A stretch of DNA of 64,000 nucleotides from Thalassobacterium sedimentorum. GTDB taxonomy: Bacteria > Verrucomicrobiota > Verrucomicrobiia > Opitutales > Coraliomargaritaceae. The DNA is taken from positions 124,001-188,000 of the forward strand of contig NZ_JARXIC010000003.1 of assembly GCF_031127905.1 (NCBI RefSeq), given 5' to 3'. This document shows, one piece after another, positions 29,812-40,682 of this stretch. How positions within the stretch are numbered: position 1 is the first letter of the stretch; every line of letters begins with the position of its first letter. A model generated the notes under the pieces. It saw only the letters and a program-made list of their open reading frames with translations. It ran no database searches and was not told where the DNA came from. The translations under genes were made by a program, and so were the position numbers.

Positions 29812-30483
29812 ATGAATCTCTCAGCACACGCTCACTCGAAAGCTGGTTTCACTCTTACGGAGATCATGTTTGTCAGCGTAATCTTAGGCTTTATCTCGAT
29901 TGGTTTAGCTACTTTTATGTTCAATTCAACCCAGGGAATGTTCTGGGCATCGAACAAAGCTCGTATCACCAATGATGTTCGTAATTTTACTCTGCGCATC
30001 AGCAAAGAAACCCTCGGAGCACGTACTGGCATCGTCTACAAGAGTTTTAGCACTGAGGATCGCGATGACCTCAGCGACCAGAAACAAAGCGGCGAAACGG
30101 GGGATTGTCTGGTCCTCGTTTACTACGACCCCTACCCTGATATAGACGATCCTCTGCACTATACCAAGCTCGTAGTATTCTTCCGCAAACCCGATAGTGA
30201 CGGCCTGAGCCCAGTTTATCGTGCCGAAAAAATATTCTCCAGCCCACAGGAAATCGACACCTCAGCAGGCAACAATCATTTCGAAGACTTCCTGGCACAC
30301 TACTTTGCCGATGATAGCGACACACACCCCGTCGTGCTCGAACTATCACGTGGACTTGCCGATGGCAAACTATTCAGAAATTTCGGCAACAACACATTTG
30401 TCGTCAACGGAGAAATCCTACATGGCAACGAGGTAAAAGAAGTCACCAATACCTACAATTTAACCATATCTCCCAGAGGCTAA
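29812..30483 (+). CDS. Prepilin-type protein (PilW-like), second set
   Basis: 223 residues with prepilin motif KAG then FTLTEIMFVSVILGFISIGL, Glu at +5. The downstream NDVRNFTLRISKETLGAR helix is like the corresponding segment of the PilW-like protein at 27876. It lies 6 bp after the PilV-like gene and 5 bp before the large PilX-like gene, so all three are probably cotranscribed. Confidence 0.7.
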   Translation: MNLSAHAHSKAGFTLTEIMFVSVILGFISIGLATFMFNSTQGMFWASNKARITNDVRNFTLRISKETLGARTGIVYKSFSTEDRDDLSDQKQSGETGDCLVLVYYDPYPDIDDPLHYTKLVVFFRKPDSDGLSPVYRAEKIFSSPQEIDTSAGNNHFEDFLAHYFADDSDTHPVVLELSRGLADGKLFRNFGNNTFVVNGEILHGNEVKEVTNTYNLTISPRG

Positions 30484-30488
30484 TAACT

Positions 30489-32696
30489 ATGAAAAGCAAT
30501 CGACAACAAGGAAGCGGGCTCTTCCTGGTCCTGATCATCGCCACCGCACTTGGTATTGGCATTTATTCAACACTTGACCTGGTTCAGGGTGAATTTCTAC
30601 GTAACAAAAAGGCAGCAGCCTACCACGAAGCAAAACAAGCAGCTGAAAGTATTCTACAGGCCAGCATAGCCGATCTAAAAAATCGCTTTGAAAACCAGAG
30701 TGCATTCCCGGTAGACTCACTATCCCCCTCTCGAAACCCACTTTATATCTCAGACGAATTTGTACAAATTCACAGCGAGGAGGATTCACTCAGTAACCTG
30801 ATCCTCCCGGCAATCACCAAATACAGCGCAGCTGCACAATTTAACACACAGGCAACCGAAGTCATAGGTGGCCAAGTCCCTCCTGGCGACTGGGTCTATA
30901 TTGATCCACGCATACCGGGGAATCAATTCGACGAACTGGCCGGCACACGGGTATTTGAGCGCAATATTGAAATGATCAGCAAGGCCACCGTGAATCGCGC
31001 ACAAGTGGGTGAAGCAACCGTTTACGCTCGCCAATACCTACAAGTTCGCGATGCGCCACTGTTCGCGTATGCGATTTTTTACAACGTACCACTCGAAATC
31101 GCTCCGGGACCACGTATGGACATTTATGGAAATGTACACTCCAATACTGATTCTTGGTTTCAATCGGGTGAACAGCTGAACTTCCACTCCAAGGTCACAC
31201 TCGCTGGTCAGCTCTACCACGGTCGTCACCCCGACTACGGACGCTCGGCAAGCTACAGCCCCGTGCGCATCGCTGATGCCAGTGGAAAATTAGTTAATCT
31301 GAAAAAGGATGGCACCTGGCCAGAAGACAGTGCCGCCGACTTCTCTGGCTCATGGCTCACCAGTAGCGAAGACAATTTCGCAGATTTAGCCGATCAGGTC
31401 TTCGACGGAAATCTCCAAACGCAGGACCACGGTATATTGTCACAAAATCCTGTCGGCGTCAGCGATTATATCGAAGACACCAATCCCTCAACCGATAAAA
31501 AGGAATCCTTCAACAGTGCCTACAACCTGATTCAACCCGTGCTTAAAGAAACGGAATTAGCTGTGCCTTCGCAGACAGACGACCCTGCCGGCTATGAAGC
31601 AGCCCTCAAACTCAACGAGGTTGAACAACAGAAATTCGCCTACAAGGCGGGCCTCGTCATCGAAGTCGAAACCGATGGGGACATCAAATACTACACCTAC
31701 AATCGTAACAGCGACGGCAGCCTAAAATATAACAGCTCCGGCACCCCACGCACACGCACCTTGGAACCGTCTACAGATTTCGCCACCTACAAGAACTTCG
31801 CAGAAGAAGATGGCGATGTCACCAGTGGCTTGCACGACAAGCGTCAAGCTGAAGATCTCGATATCATTGAAATCGACATTTCAAAACTAAAAGACTTAGT
31901 GCACACCAATGATAAAAACGACTGGGGAGGCAACGCAGACAGACAAACTCCTGAAAAATGGTGGAATGGCGTCGTGTATGTCGCCTTCCCTCAAGAGGAG
32001 ACGACTTCCTCCCGAGACGACAACGTCAATCCAGCAATAGGTGGGCGCGCGGTGAAACTCATCAATGGTGACATTATTCCCAACCCCGAATTTGCCCACG
32101 CCACCGACACCTACGGCATGACACTGGCCACCAATCAGATGCTCTACGTCGAAGGTCACTACAATGCCGATGGTGATTTAAACACAGGCTCCCCCACAAC
32201 TCCAGACGACCCAAGCACCTTTGGCCAGGAAGGCCATGAAGCACCAGCAGCCCTCATCGCAGATTCAGTAACTTTCCTGAGCGAAAGCTGGACAGATGCA
32301 GACAGCATTCATGAATTAAGTGATCGTCGGGCCAGTAACACAGAGGTCTCCGCAGCAGTTTTAACCGGTCTGGTCCCTTCGGGAGAAACAGGCTCAACCA
32401 GCTACAGCGGAGGCGTGGAAAATTTCCCGCGCTTTCTGGAAAACTGGAATGATATCACTATTCAAATTCGTGGTTCACTCGTGGCTCTCTTTGAAAGTGA
32501 GGTTGGCACGCGCGGATGGGGATACGGAAACGTCTACAATGCCCCTCGACGCGAATGGGGCTTCCACTCGAAATTTGGCGAAGGCTACCTGCCCCCCGGG
32601 ACACCGAATACTCGTCGCTACCGCGGTATTGACTTCCAACTGATCAACGAAGCCGAATACAGCAGCCACGTCTCACGACTTAAGAGCTACTTCTAA
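30489..32696 (+). CDS. Large PilX-like pilus assembly protein
   Basis: A 735-residue protein with a PilX-type N-terminus: short basic leader QQGSGLFLVLIIATALGIGI, then YHEAKQAAESILQASIADLK. The remaining 650 residues are mainly polar and rich in Asp, Asn, Ser and Thr, like a secreted globular or adhesive domain. No catalytic motif is recognised. It is much longer than its mirror counterpart at 26519 (447 residues). It probably sits at the tip of a pilus or pseudopilus. Confidence 0.6.
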   Translation: MKSNRQQGSGLFLVLIIATALGIGIYSTLDLVQGEFLRNKKAAAYHEAKQAAESILQASIADLKNRFENQSAFPVDSLSPSRNPLYISDEFVQIHSEEDSLSNLILPAITKYSAAAQFNTQATEVIGGQVPPGDWVYIDPRIPGNQFDELAGTRVFERNIEMISKATVNRAQVGEATVYARQYLQVRDAPLFAYAIFYNVPLEIAPGPRMDIYGNVHSNTDSWFQSGEQLNFHSKVTLAGQLYHGRHPDYGRSASYSPVRIADASGKLVNLKKDGTWPEDSAADFSGSWLTSSEDNFADLADQVFDGNLQTQDHGILSQNPVGVSDYIEDTNPSTDKKESFNSAYNLIQPVLKETELAVPSQTDDPAGYEAALKLNEVEQQKFAYKAGLVIEVETDGDIKYYTYNRNSDGSLKYNSSGTPRTRTLEPSTDFATYKNFAEEDGDVTSGLHDKRQAEDLDIIEIDISKLKDLVHTNDKNDWGGNADRQTPEKWWNGVVYVAFPQEETTSSRDDNVNPAIGGRAVKLINGDIIPNPEFAHATDTYGMTLATNQMLYVEGHYNADGDLNTGSPTTPDDPSTFGQEGHEAPAALIADSVTFLSESWTDADSIHELSDRRASNTEVSAAVLTGLVPSGETGSTSYSGGVENFPRFLENWNDITIQIRGSLVALFESEVGTRGWGYGNVYNAPRREWGFHSKFGEGYLPPGTPNTRRYRGIDFQLINEAEYSSHVSRLKSYF

Positions 32697-32709
32697 AAAC
32701 TCCTTAGCT

Positions 32710-33360
32710 ATGCCTCTCCAGCCCCTTGCCATACTTGTAATTGCGACTATCCTAGCCAGTCTTCAACTGACCGCAGACACGGACAAATCCACGGCCCATA
32801 AGAGCTATCCTGCGATCCCGACGTCTGCATTACAACCGTATCAAGTTTCCAGCTACGAAGAAACCTTGGAAACAATGCGACTGCCGCGCCTACGTCTGAT
32901 CGGACCGAAGGTGCTGCAAATGGACCCATTACCCGATTACCACTCGGTGCCTACACATGGTGAATGCTCCACTCGCTTGGTTATTGACCAAACTCAGAAC
33001 TTCAAAATCGAATTTCTAGCCTTCTCTACAGCGCACTTTCCACATGCACTCAGTGATGCGACCTTAAACCTATACTTACAGGGCATGCAACTACGCCAGA
33101 CTCCAGAAAAAGCTTTTACAATACTGGAAGAATCAGCCTTCACCGAAAACGGCCGTTCGAAATTTCGGATCTTTGGACAACGTGCAATGACGATACGCTA
33201 CAGTGTAAAAAACGATGCACAAACATTGGTGTGTGGTGAAAACTGGATAGAGCGTGGCGGCAACATATACATCGTGCGCATTCAAGCGCCAGCACACGTC
33301 TTTGCGTCACAATTTAAAGAAGCCCGTTTGGCCTTCAACTCCCTACATGAGGTAAAGTAA
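32710..33360 (+). CDS. Hypothetical exported protein
   Basis: 216 residues with a hydrophobic N-terminus ([17 protein letters not shown]) that looks like a signal peptide. The mature part has one central beta-rich region ([20 protein letters not shown]) and a late segment [19 protein letters not shown] recognise no family. It lies 13 bp after the large PilX-like gene on the same strand, so a role in the pilus system is possible but not shown. Confidence 0.6.
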   Translation: MPLQPLAILVIATILASLQLTADTDKSTAHKSYPAIPTSALQPYQVSSYEETLETMRLPRLRLIGPKVLQMDPLPDYHSVPTHGECSTRLVIDQTQNFKIEFLAFSTAHFPHALSDATLNLYLQGMQLRQTPEKAFTILEESAFTENGRSKFRIFGQRAMTIRYSVKNDAQTLVCGENWIERGGNIYIVRIQAPAHVFASQFKEARLAFNSLHEVK

Positions 33361-33431
33361 GCACAAAAGTCAGCCACATTCCGCTCGATTCTGAGTTGCT
33401 CCTGCGCCAAAAGCAGGTAGAATGGTGGTTT

Positions 33432-34217
33432 ATGGCAACAAAGAAACTATTATCATGGAACGTCAACGGCCTGCGTGCGGTTTTGAGAAAAGGCTTCCTC
33501 GACATTTTAGCAAGTGAGCAACCGGATGTTATTTGCCTACAAGAAACTAAAATCTCAGACGATCTGATCGAGGGCTTCACCTTTGAAGACTATCCCTATG
33601 TCTACTGGAACTGTGCCACTAAAAAAGGTTACTCTGGCACCGCAATACTATCCAAAACCAAGCCGCTCTCAGTCCAATACGGCTTAGGCATCGAGAAACA
33701 TGATAATGAAGGCCGTGTCATCACTGCGGAATTTGAGGATCACTACCTAGTCACGGTTTACACTCCAAATGCGCAAAACCATGACAAAAATAAACGCCCA
33801 CGCCGTCTCGACTACCGAACCGAAGAATGGGACGTCGATTTCCTGGCACATGTAAAAAAACTGGAAGCATTCAAACCAGTCATCTTCTGCGGCGATCTCA
33901 ATGTCGCACACACTGAAATCGATATCTCCAACCCCAAAACCAATAGTAAAAACGCAGGCTTCACCATCGAAGAGAGAACCCGATTCGATGCAATTTTGGA
34001 AGCAGGTTTCATCGACACCTTTCGCCTATTGCATCCCGCCGAGATCGAACGCTACAGCTGGTGGTCCTACCGTGCGACCGCACGGCAAAGAAACATCGGC
34101 TGGCGCATTGACTACTTTTGCGTCTCCAATTCATTGCGTGAGCGCATCGCTGATGCCGACATTCTCGATCAAATTATGGGATCTGATCACTGCCCGGTCC
34201 TGCTACAATTAAAATAA
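33432..34217 (+). CDS. xth: Exodeoxyribonuclease III / AP endonuclease
   Basis: Base-excision-repair nuclease of the ExoIII (Xth) class. Motifs in order: [24 protein letters not shown] with the metal Glu, [43 protein letters not shown] and the terminal GSDHCPVLL with the catalytic His. ATG 33432 gives 261 residues; the ATG/TTG at 33396 would add 12 non-conserved residues. Confidence 0.93.
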   Translation: MATKKLLSWNVNGLRAVLRKGFLDILASEQPDVICLQETKISDDLIEGFTFEDYPYVYWNCATKKGYSGTAILSKTKPLSVQYGLGIEKHDNEGRVITAEFEDHYLVTVYTPNAQNHDKNKRPRRLDYRTEEWDVDFLAHVKKLEAFKPVIFCGDLNVAHTEIDISNPKTNSKNAGFTIEERTRFDAILEAGFIDTFRLLHPAEIERYSWWSYRATARQRNIGWRIDYFCVSNSLRERIADADILDQIMGSDHCPVLLQLK

Positions 34218-34236
34218 TCCCCCCCAGTGGGCTACT

Positions 34237-35205
34237 ATGTTTTCCGACAATTCGCATCAAACCATTCATGCACTTGGAGAGGTCGAGCTAATCACTGCCA
34301 TCGGCAAATGGCTCGGGCCGGTGTCCCCCCCAAGCCCGACTGGCATGGGAGACGATTGCGCAGTGATGGATACCTCGAATATTGGCCGTCAGTTATTCAC
34401 AACCGACAGTGTTAGCTATGGGCGCCATTTCGATAACAGCGTCCCGCCCTCAGCAGCCGGAGCCAAACTAATCAAACGCAACTTAAGTGACATCGCAGCC
34501 ATGGGCGGCCACCCAGGCCCAGCGCTCCTCAATCTGCTCTGCGCACCAAACCTACGAACCGATTGGCTACAGGATTTCATGTCAGGCATACGACAAACCT
34601 GTCAAAACTATCAGGTTTCTATAGTGGGGGGCGACATCGGCACCTTACCAGCAGGACAATTTACAGCGGCCCTTAGCCTAACAGGGCAGATGCACGTCGC
34701 GCCTCTCTTACGTAGCGGCGCCGAAATCGGCGACGCAATCTACGTAACTGGAACCCTTGGAGGCAGTATCTACCAAAAACATTACAACTTCACCCCAAGG
34801 CTGACTGAAGGCCAGTGGTTAGCTCGAAGCAATTACTGCAGCTCGATGATGGATATTACCGACGGCATCGCCAAGGATCTCAACGCGCTCCTCCCACAGG
34901 GAAGCGCCGCACACATCTACCTTCCATCTCTCCCGCTATCACTTGATGCGCATCGTCACGCCCAAAAAACCGGGGAGACAGCGCTCAAACATGCATTTTG
35001 CGATGGTGAAGATTACGAACTGCTCATTACAATCAAAAGCGAAGCGCAGCTATCGAAATTAGAGTCCGAGTGGAATGCACGCTTCCCACTGACTCCTCTC
35101 ACTAAAATTGGTGTGATTGCCACACGCCAGAATGATGCGCTCTATCTAGATGCCTCCACTAAAGAAGCCTTGCCATGGGTGAAGGGTTTTGAGCATCTGG
35201 TCTAA
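34237..35205 (+). CDS. thiL: Thiamine-monophosphate kinase
   Basis: Phosphorylates thiamine monophosphate to the diphosphate. Seen: [10 protein letters not shown] metal-binding motif, [66 protein letters not shown] and [10 protein letters not shown]. 322 residues, typical. It starts 19 bp after xth and ends 2 bp before tsaE, so the three are probably one transcript. Confidence 0.93.
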   Translation: MFSDNSHQTIHALGEVELITAIGKWLGPVSPPSPTGMGDDCAVMDTSNIGRQLFTTDSVSYGRHFDNSVPPSAAGAKLIKRNLSDIAAMGGHPGPALLNLLCAPNLRTDWLQDFMSGIRQTCQNYQVSIVGGDIGTLPAGQFTAALSLTGQMHVAPLLRSGAEIGDAIYVTGTLGGSIYQKHYNFTPRLTEGQWLARSNYCSSMMDITDGIAKDLNALLPQGSAAHIYLPSLPLSLDAHRHAQKTGETALKHAFCDGEDYELLITIKSEAQLSKLESEWNARFPLTPLTKIGVIATRQNDALYLDASTKEALPWVKGFEHLV

Positions 35206-35207
35206 TC

Positions 35208-35642
35208 ATGATCGATCTACTGGAGCAACTAAAACACGGCATTCGCTCAAAAACAGCGGCTGAAACAGAAGTCCTGGCGGGGCGTCTGGTTACATATCTA
35301 CCCGCAGATGCAGTATTAGCACTCCATGGTGATTTGGGCGCTGGCAAAACAACCTTCGTGCGTGGTCTGGCCCGCGCATGGAATATAGAAGAAGCCGTCA
35401 CCAGCCCCACGTTTAATCTCTACACGATTTACCACGGTGACCGTCAACTAATCCATTTAGACGCCTATCGACTCGAATCCGGAGCCGATCTCGACGCCCT
35501 CATGATCGAAGACTTCTTAAAGTCACCTTGGTGCTTCGCCGTAGAATGGCCAGAGCGTATCCCCGACGCCCTACCTGAAGATACCTGGCACCTTTACCTA
35601 ACCATCAACGACGATCAAAGCCACCAAATACAGCTTCGCTAA
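35208..35642 (+). CDS. tsaE: tRNA threonylcarbamoyladenosine biosynthesis protein TsaE
   Basis: ATPase of the TsaBDE complex for t6A37 modification of tRNA. Walker [17 protein letters not shown], switch region [21 protein letters not shown] and [14 protein letters not shown]. 144 residues. The pathway's first enzyme, TsaC/Sua5, is also in the window (60345-61349). Probably translationally coupled to thiL. Confidence 0.94.
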   Translation: MIDLLEQLKHGIRSKTAAETEVLAGRLVTYLPADAVLALHGDLGAGKTTFVRGLARAWNIEEAVTSPTFNLYTIYHGDRQLIHLDAYRLESGADLDALMIEDFLKSPWCFAVEWPERIPDALPEDTWHLYLTINDDQSHQIQLR

Positions 35643-35673
35643 CACGCCCTCCAGAGCAACAGCTAGCAACTCC

Positions 35674-37878
35674 CTATTTTAAAGCTCGTCGCGCCCTCGC
35701 AAAAACTGCCTTTACCTCACTTAAGCTTTGCTCCGGACCAAAGCGTATCGCTTCCAAATCGGCCACGACTTGCGACTGAATTCCAGCAGCCTTTAATAAC
35801 TTTAACAAGCGGCTGGCTCGCCGACGGACCGGATCAAGCTTAAACGGCCGGCGCAGCATGCGGAATAACAGTCCCCATAATAAGTCACGCATACGCCAGA
35901 GCCCATACACCGCAGCCCCCACAACTATGATCAATATAATCGGCAGCATACTCCCCAAATTCAATGGACGCGTGAACCACATCTGTATCGCAGCACCCCA
36001 CTCACGCAAGACCTGCTTGATTGCTGTCATATAAGCCCGCAGGGTATCCTTTAAATTCAACGCTAACTCAACCTGATCTCTCTGCTCGAAATTGACAATG
36101 CGTCGATACCACTGGATGCGCAAGCTATCGATCCAGGCGGCCCATCCAGACTCCAATACCATACTTCCCTGGACAATTAACTCAGGATCACTGGAACCAC
36201 GCCCTGGAGTGGGATCAACACGCAGCCAACTTTGGGTTGCGGCATCATAAATCTCCACCCACGCATGCGCATCTCGATTACGCACCACGAAATAATTCTC
36301 CAAGGTGTTCCATGTTCCTCCTGCATAGCCAACCACCATGCGCGCAGGAAATCCGGCCTGCCGAGCGAGTAAAATAAAAGCACCCGCAAAAAGCTCACAA
36401 TGCCCCTGGCTCCCGGTTTCCAACCAAGACACCACAGGGTCTCGATCAAACCGATAGTCCATATCCGGACGCAAAGAATAGGCAAACTGCTCCCAGAGAT
36501 AATCCGTGACAGCTCGACTATAAGCCAACACATCCCGATCAGCCTCTCCCACAATATTTCGATTAATCTCTTCTAATACCTCAATCGAATCCTGCCTCAG
36601 ATTCAAATCCAGCGTCGTAAACGGATAAGGCAGCGATGCATATTCATCCACTCTCTCAGGTGGAGATGGTTCCAATAAAGCATCGCGCTCCTCATCACTT
36701 GCCGCAAAACGAAGATTAAATTGTAAATCCTCAACCTGATACGAAAACACATTTTGTCCTACAGAATCCAGTGCCAGAACATGCAAGTCTGGAATCAATT
36801 CGATAGCCTGAAATTTCTGAAAACGCAGCCCTACATAATCCCCTGGCAACGGAAGGTAACGACTTATCCCACCCTCCATATAAAACGTCCAAAGCGCACC
36901 ACTGCGTTGCAGTAAAGGAATCACAGGTGAGCGCAACTCCCGACTCTCCTGAAAAAGTCGAAAAGGCTTCGTCCTTAAACTTGGTGAAACACGAAAACGT
37001 CCACCCTCATACTCATCCAATACCAGCATCCGCCAATAGGGCATCGCACTCACTGCATCCAAAGCAGGCACATCGATTCGCAAGGCCACCCGGTTGTCCT
37101 CTTGAATCTCACTCACCTCGCCCAAAGCAACTTCCTCACTGAAGCCAGATCTTGCTTTAGAGTTCAACTCCATAAAGGGAATCGCCCGATGCATGTCGAA
37201 TCGAGGCGTCAAAATAAATAGTAAACTCGAAACAGTAACTACTAGCAAGAACATCGCCGCGCAGAGCACAACCATCCGAAAATCTAGTACGCACCAGACA
37301 CGGCGGATTAATTGAGACCATTCAAAATGCTCCCAATCAATCAAACATGGCGTCACATCCTTGCCACGGTCCAAAATACAAATCACGAACAATAAAGCCA
37401 TCGCCAAGGGGGCAAAAATAAGTATTTGGAATGCAAACAAGAGCGAAACGGTCAATACCCCCGAAATAACGACACAGAAAAGACATAACAAAATTAGTTG
37501 CTTGTCCTCGCGCAAATTACGCGGTGCCAAAATCCGATAAATAAGCAGCAGCACCACCATCCGCACCAGAGGCGGAATAAATGCGGGCATGTGCAGCATA
37601 AAATCAATACCAATAAATAATAGAATCATTGGCCCTGCCCAACGCCACACCAGCGCAGGTATACGTGCAACCCAACGTGGGAAACAAAAAGCCACTGTCG
37701 CCACTGCCCCCCCCATCAGCAATATCGACTGACTCCCAATATCCAAGGCAGCCAACGACCAAAACGACAGTATCGCGAGCAATACACCCATCAGTTGCTT
37801 GACTTCATGCAACTCTCCGAGGCTAAGCCTGACCTGCTTGCGTCCCATTGACATAAATAGATACACCGCGCTCCCCAT
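35674..37878 (-). CDS. TgpA-like transglutaminase-domain membrane protein (DUF3488)
   Basis: 734 residues. The N-terminal third has about six hydrophobic segments (for example LLAILSFWSLAALDIGS and LLLLIYRILA), followed by a periplasmic part with a transglutaminase-like domain whose Cys-His-Asp triad is visible in QGHCELFAGAFILLARQAG, RDAHAWVEIYD and WLRVDPTPG. Another membrane helix (MLPIILIIVVGAAVYGLW) precedes a cytosolic tail. It ends a MoxR-DUF58-TgpA operon, a conserved arrangement whose precise function is not settled. The start at 37878 overlaps the DUF58 gene by 56 bp; Met9 (37854) or Met11 (37848) would shorten the overlap. Confidence 0.85.
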   Translation of the reverse strand: MGSAVYLFMSMGRKQVRLSLGELHEVKQLMGVLLAILSFWSLAALDIGSQSILLMGGAVATVAFCFPRWVARIPALVWRWAGPMILLFIGIDFMLHMPAFIPPLVRMVVLLLIYRILAPRNLREDKQLILLCLFCVVISGVLTVSLLFAFQILIFAPLAMALLFVICILDRGKDVTPCLIDWEHFEWSQLIRRVWCVLDFRMVVLCAAMFLLVVTVSSLLFILTPRFDMHRAIPFMELNSKARSGFSEEVALGEVSEIQEDNRVALRIDVPALDAVSAMPYWRMLVLDEYEGGRFRVSPSLRTKPFRLFQESRELRSPVIPLLQRSGALWTFYMEGGISRYLPLPGDYVGLRFQKFQAIELIPDLHVLALDSVGQNVFSYQVEDLQFNLRFAASDEERDALLEPSPPERVDEYASLPYPFTTLDLNLRQDSIEVLEEINRNIVGEADRDVLAYSRAVTDYLWEQFAYSLRPDMDYRFDRDPVVSWLETGSQGHCELFAGAFILLARQAGFPARMVVGYAGGTWNTLENYFVVRNRDAHAWVEIYDAATQSWLRVDPTPGRGSSDPELIVQGSMVLESGWAAWIDSLRIQWYRRIVNFEQRDQVELALNLKDTLRAYMTAIKQVLREWGAAIQMWFTRPLNLGSMLPIILIIVVGAAVYGLWRMRDLLWGLLFRMLRRPFKLDPVRRRASRLLKLLKAAGIQSQVVADLEAIRFGPEQSLSEVKAVFARARRALK

Positions 37879-38971
37879 ACGGTCTAAAAGTAATCATATT
37901 ACGACGACCGACACTATGCTCGCCGGGCGGCGTCCCCGCACCGGACACAGGTTCTAAGCGTGCAAGCTGATCAAAAAAATCATGCAACTCACGCAAACCG
38001 CGTATCCGAATCCACGGTTCCTGTCCAACGCAGGCACTTTCCAATCGTCCTACATGGAATAGATCCTCTGCCAAAGCACAGGCAGCTGAACACAAAGTCT
38101 CAATCTGAGCCCCATTCCAAAGCTGCTCGATAGGATCCAGCCATAAATGAAAGCCACTCTCTCCCTCCTGCGCCAATTGACGCACCATCAGCTTGTTCAT
38201 TCGAGCCGTCGCTTTCCAATGAATCAGTCGAGGCGAATCGCCCATCTCATAAGTTCTCACATTCAGCAAGTCATTCCCCACACCTGCCTGATGCCGTGCC
38301 ACCCCAGTCTGATAACGCCGCCCATGTGCAAGTGGCAAAAAGCTATATTCAATTCGCTCGGGCCACACCCACACTGCTGCTTCAGCCGTATCTTCGATCC
38401 CCTTGCTCAGAAAACCAAAGGGGAATTTCGATTCGACTCCATGTAAATAGACGCTTAATCGCCCCCGCTGCACTGGAACAAAGGTCCACTCTAAGGATGC
38501 AATATCACCCGCAGAAATGGCATGTTTCAAATACAGTAGATGCATACCATCACGACTGCTCACCCGAAACGCCATACTCATAGTGGGAAACATCCCCTTC
38601 TCATTCTTCAACACGATTTCTGCCATCCCAACTTCACCAACCTGTAAATGCTGCGGTGCCTGTAATGCCCAACTTAATTTCCGAAAATTGACCACAGATA
38701 AAATACCACTTAACACCAGACTGCTCAGTAGCATGGAAAGCGTCATAAATAGAATGTTACTGGAGGTATTGTACGCCGCCGACCCGATGCCAAGCGCAAC
38801 AATCACTAACATCCAGCCAGTCAGTGTCAGCTTGGTCTGTTGCATCCTTCTCGGCAAAATCTGCCGCAGGAACAAAGGGATTAAACGACGCTCATGCTGC
38901 CGCCCTTCCATAAAAAAATCAGGATCCGTCCAGTCGTGCCAACGACGCATTTCTATCTGACTATCCACCAT
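37823..38971 (-). CDS. DUF58 domain-containing protein
   Basis: 382 residues from ATG 38971, which lies just after the MoxR stop. Two adjacent membrane helices (LTGWMLVIVALGIGSAAY and ILFMTLSMLLSSLVLSGIL) are followed by a beta-rich segment and the DUF58 core motif YEMGDSPRLIHWKATARMNKL, related to von Willebrand A domains. DUF58 proteins occur next to MoxR ATPases and transglutaminase proteins as here. Their shared role is thought to be in protein-complex assembly or envelope maintenance. Confidence 0.88.
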   Translation of the reverse strand: MVDSQIEMRRWHDWTDPDFFMEGRQHERRLIPLFLRQILPRRMQQTKLTLTGWMLVIVALGIGSAAYNTSSNILFMTLSMLLSSLVLSGILSVVNFRKLSWALQAPQHLQVGEVGMAEIVLKNEKGMFPTMSMAFRVSSRDGMHLLYLKHAISAGDIASLEWTFVPVQRGRLSVYLHGVESKFPFGFLSKGIEDTAEAAVWVWPERIEYSFLPLAHGRRYQTGVARHQAGVGNDLLNVRTYEMGDSPRLIHWKATARMNKLMVRQLAQEGESGFHLWLDPIEQLWNGAQIETLCSAACALAEDLFHVGRLESACVGQEPWIRIRGLRELHDFFDQLARLEPVSGAGTPPGEHSVGRRNMITFRPYGERGVSIYVNGTQAGQA

Positions 38972-38978
38972 CGAATAC

Positions 38979-39947
38979 TCAGACCGGCTCGGCCACACGC
39001 TCGCTCAGTTGCGTCAACAAGCCCTCAATAGAACGCCGCTCTTCCAACGGATCTGACATCGATTTACGCAAAGCTAAACGATGGGCAAAGACAGGCTGCA
39101 ACACGTCCTGCACATCCGTGGGCAACACAAAAGCGCGCCCCTGCGAAAGAGCAGCTGCCTGTGCTGCGACCTTAAGTGATAATGTGCCCCGCGGACTGAC
39201 TCCAGAGCGGAAGGCAGGCTCCTGCCGCGTGGCAGTGACCAACCGAACCATGTATTCCGCGATGGTGTCTTCAATGTAAACCTGTCGCGTGTACTGCTGC
39301 AGTTCAATAATATCTTTGCGAGATACCACTGGGGTTGCCTCCAGATGATCGTAGTGCAGATGACCACCTTTCAGTATATCAAGTTCGTATTCAAAATCCG
39401 GATACCCCATTTCCATGCGCATCAAAAAGCGATCCATTTGGCTCTCAGGCAATGGGAAGGTGCCCTCATAATCGACCGGATTCTGTGTCGCAATCACCAT
39501 GAATGGCGGCGGCACCGTATAAGTCTGACCATCAACGGACAATTTGCCACGCCCCATAACCTCCAGTAGGCTCGACTGTGTTTTAGGTGTCGTTCGATTA
39601 ATTTCATCAGCTAAAACAATATTCGCAAAAATGGGCCCACGTTTGAACTGGAAATCTTTCGATTTCTCATCGTAAATCGACACGCCAATAATATCAGAGG
39701 GCAGCATGTCACTGGTAAACTGGATCCGAGAGAAAGAACAATCTATCGAGCGCGCCAAGCAATAAGCCAGTGTCGTCTTTCCCAAGCCCGGTAAATCCTC
39801 GATCAACAGATGCCCCCCCGCCAGCAAACAGATAATCGTACGATCTACAGCAATCGTTTTACCACGTATCGTGCGTTCGATATTGGCTCGCAGCCGATCA
39901 ACAGTCTCAAGGGCTCGTGGAGCTGGAATCACAGTAGTATCAGACAT
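38979..39947 (-). CDS. MoxR-family AAA+ ATPase
   Basis: 322 residues from ATG 39947. AAA+ motifs: Walker [17 protein letters not shown], Walker [21 protein letters not shown], sensor 1 [20 protein letters not shown], arginine-finger region QMDRFLMR and the C-terminal lid [17 protein letters not shown]. It is the first gene of a MoxR-DUF58-TgpA operon. An upstream start at 39983 adds 12 non-conserved residues. Confidence 0.92.
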   Translation of the reverse strand: MSDTTVIPAPRALETVDRLRANIERTIRGKTIAVDRTIICLLAGGHLLIEDLPGLGKTTLAYCLARSIDCSFSRIQFTSDMLPSDIIGVSIYDEKSKDFQFKRGPIFANIVLADEINRTTPKTQSSLLEVMGRGKLSVDGQTYTVPPPFMVIATQNPVDYEGTFPLPESQMDRFLMRMEMGYPDFEYELDILKGGHLHYDHLEATPVVSRKDIIELQQYTRQVYIEDTIAEYMVRLVTATRQEPAFRSGVSPRGTLSLKVAAQAAALSQGRAFVLPTDVQDVLQPVFAHRLALRKSMSDPLEERRSIEGLLTQLSERVAEPV

Positions 39948-40116
39948 AATCCAGAAAGTAGGAAACTTTTTACAAGAAGGCAATCAGTAGAAAGCTTTTC
40001 CGACAAAAAGCACAAGTTGCTGCCTAATTTTAACTGAGTGAATGATGACTAAAAACCCTCGACAGTCACAACGGCTAAAAACTTAATCTTGATAATCGCT
40101 ACCACACATCACACGC

Positions 40117-40569
40117 ATGCACACTGTTTACATCATCGAAGACGAGGAAATTCTGCAAAATCTACTATCCACCTTTCTTGAAACAGTACTCCCCGACATT
40201 CAACTGCTGGGGATGACAGGCGACGGAAGAGAAGGCATAGAGCAGTGCCTAAAACTAAGGCCAGACCTGGCTATCGTAGACATTCATCTCGCAGAGATCA
40301 GTGGCTTGGAAATTCTTCAACAACTGAAGAGCAAGCTACCTCAAACCAAAATACTGATCTTTTCCGGCAACACCGCCCACCAAAGCATCAAAATCGCAGT
40401 TCAAAGCAAGGCCGACGGCTTCATCAACAAGATTTCAGGACTCGCAGAACTGGAAAAAGCCATTCAGGCGGTCACCCGGGGTGAACAGTATTTTAGCCCC
40501 GAAATCTATGATCAGGTCGTTCGCATACGTGAAGCGAAGCGCACGGGCCCACGTAGTCCTAGTCTCTAA
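40117..40569 (+). CDS. Single-domain response regulator
   Basis: 150 residues, essentially a receiver: acidic pocket IIEDEEI, phosphoacceptor Asp in LAIVDIHLAEISGLE (the usual MPxxDG is replaced by AEISG), Ser in ILIFSGN, Lys in GFINKISG. After the domain a linker resembling the NarL-type one (VTRGEQYFSPEIYDQVVRIREAKR) ends without the expected helix-turn-helix, so it looks like a NarL-type regulator that has lost its DNA-binding part. It lies just upstream of the type II secretion operon. Confidence 0.85.
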   Translation: MHTVYIIEDEEILQNLLSTFLETVLPDIQLLGMTGDGREGIEQCLKLRPDLAIVDIHLAEISGLEILQQLKSKLPQTKILIFSGNTAHQSIKIAVQSKADGFINKISGLAELEKAIQAVTRGEQYFSPEIYDQVVRIREAKRTGPRSPSL

Positions 40570-40592
40570 TTCAAATTTTAAGTAAAAAATTC

Positions 40593-40602
40593 CACTTAAG
40601 TG
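40593..40602. promoter_or_regulatory. CACTTAAGTG palindrome upstream of gspG
   Basis: A perfect 10-bp palindrome 25 bp after the response regulator stop and about 80 bp before gspG. A TTACAAT stretch at 40612-40618 could be a -10 element. It may be an operator or part of a weak terminator. The evidence is only the symmetry and position. Confidence 0.3.
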
Positions 40603-40682
40603 ACTAAAGTGTTACAATAAGCAGTGAAACTATTCTTCCCATCCGGAGATCTAATGATAGTATGTGTAGAAAATCACTCAAA

